In this document: positions 34,676 to 46,331 of the stretch, piece by piece | Position numbering within the stretch: position 1 is the stretch's first letter | Layout of the letters: each line of letters begins with the position of its first letter | Source: Monoraphidium neglectum | Taxonomy: Eukaryota; Chlorophyta; Chlorophyceae; Sphaeropleales; Selenastraceae | Direction of reading: 5' to 3' | Assembly: GCF_000611645.1 (NCBI RefSeq) | Contig: NW_014013615.1 | Location: forward strand, 11,232 to 68,104 | Length of the DNA: 56,873 nt | The notes under the pieces: generated by a model | Databases searched by the model: none | Seen by the model: the letters and a program-made list of their open reading frames with translations, nothing else | What the model was told of the DNA's origin: nothing | Translations under genes and position numbers: made by a program

Positions 34676-36303
34676 ACCTCCCCGAGGCGCATTCCTGGTC
34701 CGCAGGAGGGGCTGCTGGCTTGAGTTGGGCAAGGGCCTGCACATTTTTTTCTCATCACCAAGACTGCGCAGCAGGCTCATGATGTCAAATTTCTAATTTC
34801 ATGTGCCCGTGGCACGGCTCGGTCGCTTTCTGTAGACGGTGGGGCGGCACTCCATGAGTGCAGCGCTTCATGGCCGTCCCACACGTGTGCGCTCCTGCGG
34901 CGGCTGCGGCTGTGGCGGATGCTGCTGTGAGAACATCGCCATGGCTTTGGCATCTCTGTGCCGTTGTCATTGGCAGCAGCATGTGTTGTTGATGCGTTGC
35001 TTCACCTTTGCATCCCCCTTGGCGCGCAGCATCTCAGCTGTGTTGCTTGAGAGATGTTTGGTTTGACTCCATGCACACCAGCTGCTGCCGTTGTGCTCCT
35101 TTTGACCCACATGGCTGTTCTGCTCTTTTATGCCTGTGTGACATGCTTCACCCTCTAGATTTTGGGTGAAACGGGCGCCCCAACCTTCCAATGCCCGCCG
35201 AGAGCATTGCCATTGCCGGACCTGCGATCCCCAAGGGCGGCTTGCGCCCAGCTCGACTCGTGACGCGCGACCCGCCACTGAGAGCAAGCGCGATGTTGCG
35301 GCTGCAAGCTGTTGAGGCGCGACAACTGCCCGCGTGCTCGTGAGCAGGTGGAAAGAGTACACGCATTTGGGGCCGCCATTGCGGCGGGGGCGTGATCTTG
35401 GTGTACATTAGTGTCTGTACCCTATGCCAGAGACGAGGAATTATTCTCGTCTTCAATTCAACACCTCATAGCAGCACAGCAGGCGAGGCGAGTTGCACCA
35501 GTAACTTTCAATGGTTTTGGACGCGTTTCAGCTTGTCATGCCCCCTGCGATGATCTCTGAGGGCCGGGCCGGGCCCGCCCCGCGGGCTGGGGGAGCCTGG
35601 CATGCGCAAACGACACCTCTCCGCCGACACGTTTGTGCCTTGCCCTATTCTTAGGGGTTGTAAGCTGCAACTAAGCGCACGCTTGCGGATGCGAGGTGTG
35701 GAACAGCTTACAGTGGGTTGCTTGTGGGATTGAGTCACACTCTCGGCAGAGACAGCGTGCCGTAGCTCACGCACCACGCACTACGCCGACAGTCACACAC
35801 TGTCATGCCAACCTGTCCTGCTAGCCAGGATGCGTTCCAGAAATGTTGTGTCAAGCTAAGAGCAATCCGCTGAGTCGCTTGGGTTGGGTCGTGGGGATGA
35901 ATCCAAATGAAAAGGCATTGCCGTCATGGGACAAGGGGGGCCAGGGTGGACCATTCTACCTTTTTATGCAAATTTGCAAACCCTCAATGTAGGAACAGCT
36001 CCGGCGCACAAGGCCTGTGATCTAATCATGGCGTGAATCATGTGTTTTCACAGCATGAATTTACATGGTTGCGTGCAGCAGCCTCTGGGCAATCAAGTGA
36101 AAACGGCTGCCATATTTGGCCTGTGGAGCTTCCACTGCAGACTGCTTGCCACTGCTTGCTTAAGCAGCCGCTGCATCTTGTTTGATTGACAAAAGGCCTT
36201 CGTTTTACAGACATATATTCTCAGTTACATTTTGTGCCGAGTCAACCTGTTGTCCAGCGAGTGATCCGGGCATTGTGCTTTCCGCTGGCGACAGCGCGTG
36301 GAC
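34676..36303. other. Intergenic DNA before the array
   Basis: 3' flank of the wax-synthase-like gene (TGTAA near 35658). The last 180 bases (from about 36125) match the DNA upstream of copies C and D, and mark where the tandem array begins. No gene is supported. Confidence 0.45.
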
Positions 36304-39300
36304 ATGGCGTTGGGCATGGTGCCTATCGCCTTTCAAGTGGCATCAGCCTGCGCCAAGGTCAGCGGATGCCGGGGCTGGCGTCCACTGCAGTTTTCGCTGC
36401 GTGAGGGCGTGTGCACGACCTAGCATCAATCCTAGAATGCGGCTGGCGACCTATTTCACGCCACATAAATCCTTTCGCGCGCATCCCACGCTGCAGGGGT
36501 GCCTGGCGGTGGTCCTCGGGGCTGACAAGGCCGAGGAGGCTTTGTCTCGCGGCTACCAAGCAGCGGGGGCCGTGGTCGGGACGCTGGAAGCCGTCTACTC
36601 GGCCTACAGGCAGCTTTGCTGCGAGGCGATCGCGCCTGCCAAGGGCAGGTGCGTTGACCTGCTGCATGTGTGCTGCGCGCACCGCTTGCTTGCAGTGTGC
36701 GCCCCTTTGCAGCATCGCCACGCTCTTCGACAGCCCCGTATCGGGGCGCGCGTGTGCTTTTTCGTGGCAGCAGCTGGACCTCAACCCCTCCCACTGCCCA
36801 TGCACACACCTCAGGGGCGACAATGTAGACATGGCGCTGACGGCCGAGGAGGCGCCCACCGCACTGCCGTCGGAGAGCGGCAAGACACCGGCAGCGCCTG
36901 TCGCCATCGCCATCCACGTGGTGGCTGGTGACTGCTCTGAGGAGGCGGAGGAGGCGGAGGAGGCGGAGGAGGCGGAGGAGGCGGAGGAGGAGGAGAAGGA
37001 GGAGGAGGTGCTGTGCTGCATGAGCCTGCAGCTGTCCGGTGGGTGCTGCGGCCGCCGTTTTGCAATCCCCGGCATGCGTATGGCATGACTCCGCATGCAC
37101 GCCGCGTCCTCCTTGCATGCGCCCCTGCTCAAGCGGCAAGTTGGCACCAAGTGGGGGGGGGGGGCTGGACGTGTGCCCAGCTCTGCTTTGACATGCACCC
37201 CTGTGACAAACCATGCATGGCGTGCTGCTTGCTTGCCCCACAGTTGCCAGTCCTTCGCCGCCCTTCTCAACTGCCGATCGTGGCCTTCCGCCCTCCTTCC
37301 ACCCCAAATGCGCAGGCACCAACCCGCAGACCATGGAGCTTGCCAAGCCCATCACCACCGCCACCTATACGGGCTTTGAGGAGGCCTGCCCTGTCGGCAC
37401 CGGCCTGGTGAGCCCACGCTTGGCGTGCGCGGCGGCCGCCCAGGCGACGCGCAAACGCTGGGCGAGTCGAATTCGCTTGGCGCCACCCCGCCTCTCCAGC
37501 ACCGGTGCTGCCACGGCTGTGCCACCCGTGCCGACCTTGCTTCCAGAGCTGCGACCACTCGTGTCCGCCAGCCTCCTTGCTTTCTTTACCTGTTTACGCC
37601 CCTGCTCCTCATCCCCACACCCTCCATCGGCAGGACCCCTCTGTGCAGCCCGCTCAGGACTGCGTGTCCAGCTCGGCACTGGTCAAGTCCGGCGACCGCA
37701 GCAGCAGGGCTGGCTCGCCCACCAAGGGGCTGCTGGTCTGCGACAAGGTGAGGGGGCGGCGTGGGGGGGATTGGGTGGACGCGCGGGCTGGGGGCATGTC
37801 GAGGCAAAGTGGGCTGATGTGAGGCGGGGCCGCGGGGAAAATTCTGCCCCGTGTGAGGGTTCGCCTGGACAAACGAAATGACATTCAGCCGTGCTTGTGC
37901 GTGCGTATGTCGAGAACAACGCACATGCTGTCCTGTGCCGCCAATGTCAAGCTACGCCCTCACGCCCCTCGATAACCCTACTTGACCCCTGCACTGCCCC
38001 CTGTTGCTCGCGACCCCACCACTTCAGTTCCGCGCCCGCAGTCCCAGCCCCAGCCCCAGCCCCAGCCCCAGCCCGCTGCCCACGACCCAGGACCCCAGCT
38101 CCGCCGCGCATGGCACCGGCGTCGAGCTTAAAGGGGACGTGGCGTGCAGCCAGGTAGGCCGCCGTGGGTTGTGCGAGGGACTTGATGAGGCTGCTGCTGG
38201 CGGGGCCCTTGCCTGCGTGATGGGAAGATGTGGTGGCCTGTGAAGACAGTGTTGCGGGGTGCAACTCGGGCGCGCTCTGTCAAGTGCGCCCCTGACGCAG
38301 GCCTTACAGGGTTGTGCTTGCTGGGGGAGAGAGAAGCGTGGCAAGGCATGATTGTGATGGGCGCACGCAGACGGAACCCAACTTCTTTCGTAGACAGCGA
38401 TGGGCTGAAGTGCAAAATTACCGCGGACCCACCCGCCCAGGACACCACTGCCGTGGAGGGCCCCATGCCGCAGGCCGCGCCGTGCCGGGACGCCACCGCC
38501 AACGCCCCGGGCACCGCCTGCGCCACCGCGGACGTCGGTCCTGCTGCCTCAGAGGGCGGCCCAGCGGAGGTGGCCGCGACGATGTTGGAGGTGGAGGTCT
38601 ACAGGGACACGGCGCTCGTCACCCACGTGTTCGCCAAGAAGATCCACCACCTGATGATTGACCACCACGAGTGAGCACTGGGGTCACAGTGAGGTCAGGG
38701 GAAATGCTTGGGTTGCTCGCGCATATGCTTTGGCCACAACGCTGCCTGCGGTCTGCGCTCCCTTTAGGACCTGCTGGGGCGAGACAGTCGCTGTTTGCCA
38801 GCGTGTGTGGTGTGTGAGAGTCTGACTGGGCGGCTGTGGTATCTGGTCAGCATAACCTCCAGCTCAACAAACCCCCGTTTGTTGCCGGCCCAGCCTGCTG
38901 CCTGGTCACCTACCCCCCCCCCCCAAGGCTCACGCAAACTCCACTTGCTCCACGTCAATCCTTAGGTTCGGGGCCGAGCTGTGGGGGAGGGACCAAGAGG
39001 CCTACATCTACGGGAGCGTCTGGCTGAAGGAGGGCGCGGCGCGCCCCGACTTCCTCACCTTCTACGTGCGCACCTCCCTGGAGGCCGCCCTCTGCAAGCT
39101 GCGGCTGCTCGCGCCCGGGGCGGGCTGGGACGCCGCGTCGCTGCCCAAATACATCTCAGACGACCTCGCCAAGGTGCGCAGTGCCACTGCGCAGTGCCGG
39201 CGCGCCTGCTGCCGCGCCGCGGCGCCGGCGCTCCTCCAACCGGGGCGGTTGAGAATCAGCAGCGCCGCGGCGTGGTAGCCAGAGGCGTATGCGTGTCCCC

Positions 39301-40756
39301 GAACACGATCCACCGCTGACGCTCAGCCCTGCATGCCTCTGGCAAGCCATCGCCGCCGTCTCATTGTGCCCCACGCACGGCCATCGCCCCTCACGCCACC
39401 CTCAGGCGCTCAGGGATCTGGAGCCGCCGCCACAAGAGCCGGCGCCCATGATATTGACCAGCAGCAGGAGCAGGGCCCCGGCCCCCCAGCGCACCAAGCG
39501 CTCGCCAGACGCCGGCCAGATGGTGAGTAGCAGGGTATGCGTGTGGGCGGGGAGCAACCCGGCAGGGCAGAGACCAGGCACACCGGCGGCTGCCCTGCAG
39601 GCGACAATCATGACCGGCAGGCGGAAAACTGATAGGGGCCTTGCTTGAAGGTGCATATGTCGAGGTGATGCCGCGGCTGAGGTGCCATATGTGACTTGAC
39701 TGCACATCCATCCTTTTGCTACAACATCACTGTCTGACGTCGATTGCATCACTTGCTCTGCCCTACCCNNNNNNNNNNNNNNNNNNNNNNNNNNNNNNNN
39801 NNNNNNNNNNNNNNNNNNNNNNNNNNNNNNNNNNNNNNNNNNNNNNNNNNNNNNNNNNNNNNNNNNNNNNNNNNNNNNNNNNNNNNNNNNNNNNNNNNNN
39901 NNNNNNNNNNNNNNNNNNNNNNNNNNNNNNNNNNNNNNNNNNNNNNNNNNNNNNNNNNNNNNNNNNNNNNNNNNNNNNNNNNNNNNNNNNNNNNNNNNNN
40001 NNNNNNNNNNNNNNNNNNNNNNNNNNNNNNNNNNNNNNNNNNNNNNNNNNNNNNNNNNNNNNNNNNNNNNNNNNNNNNNNNNNNNNNNNNNNNNNNNNNN
40101 NNNNNNNNNNNNNNNNNNNNNNNNNNNNNNNNNNNNNNNNNNNNNNNNNNNNNNNNNNNNNNNNNNNNNNNNNNNNNNNNNNNNNNNNNNNNNNNNCCCC
40201 CCACCCAAGGCCCCGGCCGTAATCCGCAGCCGCAGCACCGGCTCTAGCAGCTCAGCACTGCAGGCGAGCGCGCTGGAGCTGGACGGCAGCGCCAGCGCCT
40301 GCAAGGTGGGGGCTGCCACACGGCCGCCTGGGTAGCCTGCTTGCGTGCTTGTGGCCGTGTGATGGCATGCGCCCAGACCGGGGGTGGTTCTTGCAGTAAA
40401 TGCGGGGTCCCTCCAACCGCCTGTCACGGCTGTAGGCGCTCTGAGCAGCATGCCCGTCAAGCCTTAAGATGAGGTCTGTGGGGTGCAATGCTGTGCCGAC
40501 GCCTCTGTCGCTCCCAAAGCTGATCTAATACGACCTGCCTACTTCCCATGCACAGTCGCGCGCGGCGACGAGCGGGCCCTCTTGCTACCAGCGGGCGCGA
40601 GCGGTCCCGCCCCCACTGGGCGTGGGCGGGCCTCCAGGGCCGCGGCCTGAGATGATGGTTAGCGGCTTAACCAACAAGCAGCCGCCGCAGCAGCAGCAGC
40701 AGCACCACCACCACCACCACCACCGCCACCACCACCACAACTACCCCCACCAGCAC

Positions 40757-40845
<89 letters not shown>

Positions 40846-41200
40846 CCAGCACCAGCGCCACCATGACCACCACCATTTCCACAACTACCACCAGCGGCCG
40901 CACTTTAACCAGCAGCATCAGCAGCAGCGGCAGCAGGGGCAGCAGCAGCAGCAGCAGCAGCAGCAGCGGCAGCGGCAGCAGCAGCAGCAGCAGCAGCCGC
41001 ACTGCCAGCAGGCCCCGCTCTGGCCCCAGCAGCAGCAGTGGGAGGCCCGCACCGCCCAGCCACAGGCGGTCACCAATACACACGGCCAGCAGCCACGGGC
41101 CTTGGCGCCCATGGCTATGCCACCGGGCAGCGGCGGGTGGCCGGCGCAGGGGCCAACTCCAGCGGCCCCGTGGGGCGCCAGGCGGCGGCGGCGAGGATGA
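36304..41200 (+). CDS. Unknown array-family protein, copy B (interrupted by an assembly gap)
   Basis: Function not recognised. Exons: 36304-36357, 36497-36648, 36815-37038, 37316-37407, 37634-37747, 38028-38153, one ending at 38670, 38966-39173, 39406-39522, one ending at 40305 that enters the gap, and 40556-41200 (stop TGA). Exons 1, 2, 4 and 5 match copy C in length. MALGMVPIAFQVA and LQGCLAVVLGADKAEEALS align with copy C; exon 3 ends in Glu-Glu-Ala repeats; exon 6 has Ser-Pro repeats; exon 4 is almost unrelated to that of copy C. The exon ending at 38670 (IHHLMIDHHE) corresponds to copy C exon 9, but I found no acceptor in the phase required by exon 6, so this junction is unresolved: a missed exon, an unusual site, or damage. 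The last exon lacks the acidic segment of copy C and has His runs beside 28 consecutive Gln codons. Confidence 0.72.
39769..40196. other. Assembly gap (428 Ns)
   Basis: Run of unknown bases inside copy B, between its exon 39406-39522 and the exon ending at 40305. That later exon (reading VIRSRSTGSSSSALQ) has no counterpart in copy C and begins at or inside the gap. Confidence 1.
40760..40843. repeat. (CAG)28 polyglutamine tract of copy B
   Basis: Pure CAG run in the last exon of copy B, flanked by CAC-rich (His) stretches before and after. Confidence 0.97.
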
Positions 41201-41975
41201 GGTGCAGCCGGTGTGGCCGCCCTCCTTTGCTTTGCCCTGCCTGCTGTTTGTTTTACGTGGTCACCGACTGGGTTCGTTGGTCCGCAACCTGCCCTTTTGC
41301 CTGCATGCCTGTGCACATTATGAATTCGCTGGGTTGAGCTTGGGACCGCCGCATCACCCTCTTGCGCGTGCGTCCAGAGCTCCCGGACCCTTTTCCTCGG
41401 CCGCTGAGAAGCGATTGCCCTTGGTGCGCCGCACCCGCCACTCAGTGCTGCCTTGAGATGCTAGGGTTGAGCTCACCTTCATGGTTCGTGGCCTCCCTTT
41501 CCTTGAGCGGCCACCAAGTTCGCCGCAAGGCGGACGGCACCTGCAGCAGCAGCGGCGGTTTCAGCTCTAACACAAGCGGTCAGCATCACATCCGGCCAGC
41601 AGCCTCGCGCCCTTGCATCCAGGGCTTTGAGACCATCTGAGTCTGACACTCGGCAGCGGCGGGTGGCCAGCGCAGGGGCTGGCTCCTGCGGCCCCGCGCG
41701 GCGCCAGGCGGCGGCGGCGGCGAGGTTGAGGCGCAGGCGGCTGGGCGCCTCCTTTGCCCCATCCTGCCGTTTGTCTTGAGGCGTCACCGGCCAGGCCAGG
41801 CCATGACCCCCCTTCGTGCCTGCCTGCCTGTATTTGTTGAACCTCGAACTCAGAGGGTTGAGCCAGGGACCACCGCATCACCCCCTTTGCGCGCATGTCC
41901 AGACCTCCCCAACAAGTGTTTCCTTGGCCGCTGAGAAGCGAACACCCTTGGTGAATGTTACCAGCCGCCCAGCCT
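41078..41975. repeat. Tandem duplication (about 526-base offset) of the copy B 3' end
   Basis: The stretch covering the end of the last exon and the 3' flank (CAGCGGCGGGTGG at 41128, CCGCTGAGAAGCG at 41401) recurs at 41654 and 41928. The second copy is diverged. Copy C has one version only. Confidence 0.75.
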
Positions 41976-42265
41976 TGCTTCAACGCGCCCCGGTACCAGT
42001 TTTACAGCTCCCTTCCTCTGTTGATGGCCAGCCGGTTCGCCGCAAGGTGTACGACACCTGCCGGGGCATCCAAACCTTCACCATTGGACAGGCAGGTGCC
42101 ACGGTGCTTTCGTACGACTAAGGGGGAGTGTTGACGGGCACACCTGGCTCTGCGCTGGTAGCACATGCTCCGCACTCTTTTGGCAGCCAGGGGTGTTATC
42201 ACTCTTTGTTGCCTTCTGGACTTGGGTCTGCAGAGTTGTCATTTGTGGGAGGTGATCTCTGGTGC

Positions 42266-42270
42266 TGTAA
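42266..42270 (+). terminator. Possible TGTAA polyadenylation signal, copy B
   Basis: TGTAA in a block (GATCTCTGG-GCTGTAACT) that is conserved downstream of copy C as well. TGTAA is the usual signal in chlorophyte algae. The distance from the stop (about 1.07 kb) is long because of the local tandem duplication. Confidence 0.3.
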
Positions 42271-44985
42271 CTTGCTTCTTGGCATCTGCTGCACTAGTCT
42301 TGCGGGCTATGCAACATACATAGCGACAACTTAACCCAAGTGTGTCATGCAACGCCCTCATCACCACTGTCGTTGGCCTGGTCATGCATCGCGTGAATCT
42401 GTTAAAATTGCACTTCTATTGCGGCAAAGAATAGATGATGCTTACAGTGAAATTGCATGATGGCATCATGGCACAACACCACTGCCAGTACAGGGCAGAA
42501 GCTCACAGGGTTCAGCGCCAATCACGCTTGAACGCCGCATTGGCACGTCAGGGCCGCGTGCTGGTTGGGGCCAGTCCAGCTAGGGGTCGGTGATGCATGA
42601 GGTTTGCGGCAAGCTGTTGGTGAAACGGCCAACTGGAGCCCGCACACAAGAAAGAAAGGCAGCTCATACCTTCAGTTGAAAAAAACAGCCTCGACACCTA
42701 AACTCCAAGACGCGCCTCAGGCTGCTGCCCGTGCTGGCACGCCCGGCCAACAAAGCCCCCCCTTTCAATCACGTGTTGGTTGGTGAGGCCAGGCTGCGCC
42801 CCTCCCCGCCATCGCGTTTGAAGCCCTTGTCTGTGTCAGCCAGTGACGGGGTTCTCCGATACAGCGCCCACCAGGCGTCACCAGCAAGGCAGCCTCCACT
42901 CTGCCTCCTGGGGGCTGTCTTCTGCGCCAGCATCTCTGGGAGGACAGGTGTTTGTGTAGCGTTGGCGGCTCGCACAATGCACATTAGATTGCGCTTCAGA
43001 AGTGTGCATGCGGTTGCAAGATGACATCGGCCAACAAAAGTCAAGCAGACGTCGTATCTGATGGGGGTGCAGCCCTGCCCTGCCGCCACCCCTGGGGGGG
43101 GGTCGCAGCCACAGCAGCACCCTCACCCGCGCCTCTCGCCAGCGCCTCCAGCACGCCCCAGCAGACGTGACACTTGCGGTGGCGTTGGTGGCGGCGGCAA
43201 CAGGTTGAGGGGTGTGAATGTGAGGGGACACAGCAAGAACTGAGCAAAGGCCTGGCTCATGGCATTGAGATGACATCAGCACACACCCAAGCCTTCAGCA
43301 TCCTGCGTCCCTTAAGCTAGCCAGGCAGCTGCACCGCTGCCGCTCATGCCGCCTGCGATTCACCCTCACCTGCCGATGAACGCTGCAGCCAAGTGCATGG
43401 CCCCATTGCGCCCGCAGGCCATGGGTGTCGCCGCCACCAGAGTCACCTGGCCGCCTGGAAAGCTGGTGCCAGCAGACCTGATCGCCACCTTTGCAAGGTT
43501 CTCAGTGACACGCACAAGCCCGCCAAGACTTTGCTGACTCGCCCGCTCCTACGCCAAAAGCAACCGGCATCGTGCTGCTGGGATGTCTTGAGGTGATCGC
43601 CGCTGCCGCACGCGCGGTGAGGCTGGCCCGAGAGGGCTGCCGCCTGACGGCTGCCTCCATCCAGACTAGCGCGCCGCCAACGCCGCCCGCATGGCGGCGG
43701 TTGCGTGCAGGCAGGGAGCCGCGCTGCATTGGACGTGGTTCCGGGTCTGTCCTAGGAGGGGTGACATGTGTGTGGGACGGCAACATATGAGAGATGCCCC
43801 GCGTGCTGCTTTGATTGCAATAATTGGATGCAAGGTTGTGATTGGCGTTCTGGTTGTGGTGGTGGTCTTGGTGATGTTACCGGTGGTGGCGCTAGCAATG
43901 TACGGATGACCTGTGTGGGAGGATGACTGCAATGGCCCCGCGGTGCAGAACCCCCGCTGAATTGGCACACCACTTGCCGCCACGCGCCAGTGCGAGTCCG
44001 ACTCTCTTCCGCCATCTTGATGGTGCTTTATGTAGCCCTTTACAGAAGTCCCCCGCGCAGGAGCCTCACCTGCTGACCCAGGGGGGGGGCGCTGCCTCCC
44101 GCAGGTGGCCTGTCAAACAGGCTGGTGGCTTGATCAGACCCGAACTTTTATCCTGTCACGACTCCACACATTGACACCCTAAGCGCCGCTCGTTCCTGCC
44201 ACCTGCTGCTGTCGGCCACGCTTGAAGGCTGCCGCAGCCTGGGGGGGCGGACCAGGCGCAGCCTCGGCTACTGCAGCCTGAGGGCAGAGAGACGAGGCGC
44301 GGGCCAGGGGTGTGCATGCCCTCAGAAACACGCCGCGGGACATCAGACCTGCTATAGGTCCACCGCCTCCCGCGGCATCTGTGGCCCCGCATCGCCACCT
44401 TCACTGGGCTCTGCATTGTCTAGCTGCCCACGCATTGCAGCAGCACCGGCGATCCTTAATGGCTGCGTCTACTCGCTTCAGCCGCACTCAAACACAGCTC
44501 TGTCATGACCTGCATGCCTGCAAGGCACAAGGGCGTGATAAGCAGCCCTGAATGCAGCGCCTATGCGCAGGTTCAAGGCCAGAGTATGTTTCAACTCCTG
44601 GGATGGCGGCCACGCATGCAGCGCCTGGGCCGTTGCTGGGTACCCGCGCGGAAGTCGCCCATGCAATGTGGTGGGGGCTCACCTCCTGCAGGCACACAGG
44701 CGCCTTGCTTTGCCGTCGTATTTTCCGCAGCGCGCTAGCTAGCAGCCGCTGATGCCCGTCGGCCTGGTGCCATGGGGCCGGGCTCAGGCCTCATGAGTTG
44801 GAACTTGCGCTGTTGCGACTGCAAGACCAAGTGCATCCCATTGTGCGCAGCGTCCGCGCTGCCGCGCAGCCTGCCGCTGTTGAGGCCACCCGTACAGAGT
44901 ACGGCGCTGATTCGCAGGTGATATCATGATAGACGAGCGCGGCCTTGGCTCATTGTTGTGAACAACCGCAGTGACTGTCTACACG

Positions 44986-45009
44986 GTGACATGCAGATCT
45001 GCATGTCAC
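44986..45009. repeat. Perfect 24-base palindrome
   Basis: GTGACATGCAGA followed immediately by its exact reverse complement. In the homologous DNA upstream of copy D (about 54937) only the left half is present, so the right half and the adjoining TATC-rich stretch look like an insertion in the copy C unit. Confidence 0.9.
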
Positions 45010-45063
45010 TATCTATCTATAGATATTGGCGCAAGATAGCCTGAACGATACGGTATAATACGA

Positions 45064-45678
45064 TTGTGTAGGATTGTTCGTCATCTCAGTGAAAGTGAAG
45101 GCGCAAGTGGTGAAAGTGCGTTGCGATCTTTCCGGTATGGATCTCTCGGATCCTGCTGGGATGAATTGCTTTTCGTCACCAAGTGCAATGCAGCAGGAAC
45201 ACGTCACTGGATAACATCCCCTACATACAGCGGCGCCTCCTGGCAAGACGAGTACACCGGCAGTCAGCAGCTCCAACACCGCGTTGCTCCCTCACCCGCC
45301 ACAGAGCTGCAGTGTGCGCAGAGGTCTATTTGCGTGTCACGGCCGGTCGCCGCCCAAACTTGCTGCGCAGTATGCAAACTTAAATTAGAACAGAACCATG
45401 CATCGGGGCTGGCCTCCTGGCTCGTTTGTGCGATACGGCTTTTGAAACTTGCCATGCTTGCCGCGGTGGCCTTGCACCGTGCTGCACTCGCTCGTGTTGT
45501 GGCCCTGCCCTCGCAGCTGCGAGGACACCGTACGCCAGTTGGTGAAGAGTTTGTTGCGCTCAGGGTAGGGTTCTGGGTCGATCAGCACACTGCTGGTGTG
45601 CCATCACCCAACGGCAGCCGGCTTAATCGAAGGGTCCACCCTCAAAGGCAGCCCCAGCTTGCACGTTTCAACCCATGA
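45064..45678 (+). other. Open frame upstream of copy C, shared with copy A
   Basis: A 204-codon frame whose C-terminal 120 residues match the frame at 4893-5765. It is unrecognised, and the same region upstream of copy D is broken. See the entry at 4893 for the arguments for and against it being coding. Confidence 0.2.
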
Positions 45679-46331
45679 GGGGCTGCAGAGAAGCGGAGCA
45701 ATTCAGCAGCTGACTCAGCGTTGAGTATTGACGTATTGCAATTAGCCATGAACACCACAGAGGCACTGATGTCGTGCAAAAGTGTTGAACAATTCTGCAC
45801 AAAGAGCAGAATGCATCACACCGTCGCCTGCCACGCACCACACCGCTGGCCCTGCATCAGCACACTCTTTGCTTGCGCTTGCTTAAACCCTCCACCGGGA
45901 TGTCGTGGGCTGAGGTCTCCCATGTCAACTGGGCTGCCGCAGCAATGGAGGGGTGTGGTGGCATCGCTGTGGCCAGCAGGAGTGCATGGGCAGCAGGCCA
46001 GAGTCGCTCCATTCAGCACAGGGATGCAGACTCGAAGCGCAAACAGTGAAGTATGCGAGTCATTCCTGGTGTGCCTGTGTTGGATACGCACACAATACCG
46101 TACCTCAGCAGCGGCCTGGTACAACAATGCAAGAGGACCAGGGGCTGTGCAGCTTCCGCTGCAGACTGCTCGCCACCCTTGCTTGAACAGCGTCAATGCG
46201 TTGTTCCGATTAACCAAAGGTCTTCACATACAAACACATTTTTTTGCTTTACGACCTTGATGGAGTCAAACCCGCTTTCGGGCGAGTTGTCTTGAGGACA
46301 GCGACCTTCGCTGGCGGCAACGAGGAGAGAA

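Larger units (their letters stand above)
41201..46331. other. Spacer between copies B and C
   Basis: First part: 3' flank of B. The middle (42350-44750) is homologous to 51900-54750, but open frames are not kept between the two copies, which argues for non-coding DNA. Last part (44450-46331): upstream region of C, also present inverted at 4442-6000 and again at 54480-56217. Confidence 0.55.

Noticed and set aside
43346..43537. Small frame matched by a similar frame at 53289-53471
   Set aside because: The two differ by frameshifts and lack a shared codon pattern; similarity follows from the unit duplication.
43806..43909. Hydrophobic, membrane-helix-like frame in the B-C spacer, with a similar one near 53770
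   Set aside because: It arises from a TGGTTG-type simple sequence, and the flanking frames are not conserved between the two spacers.
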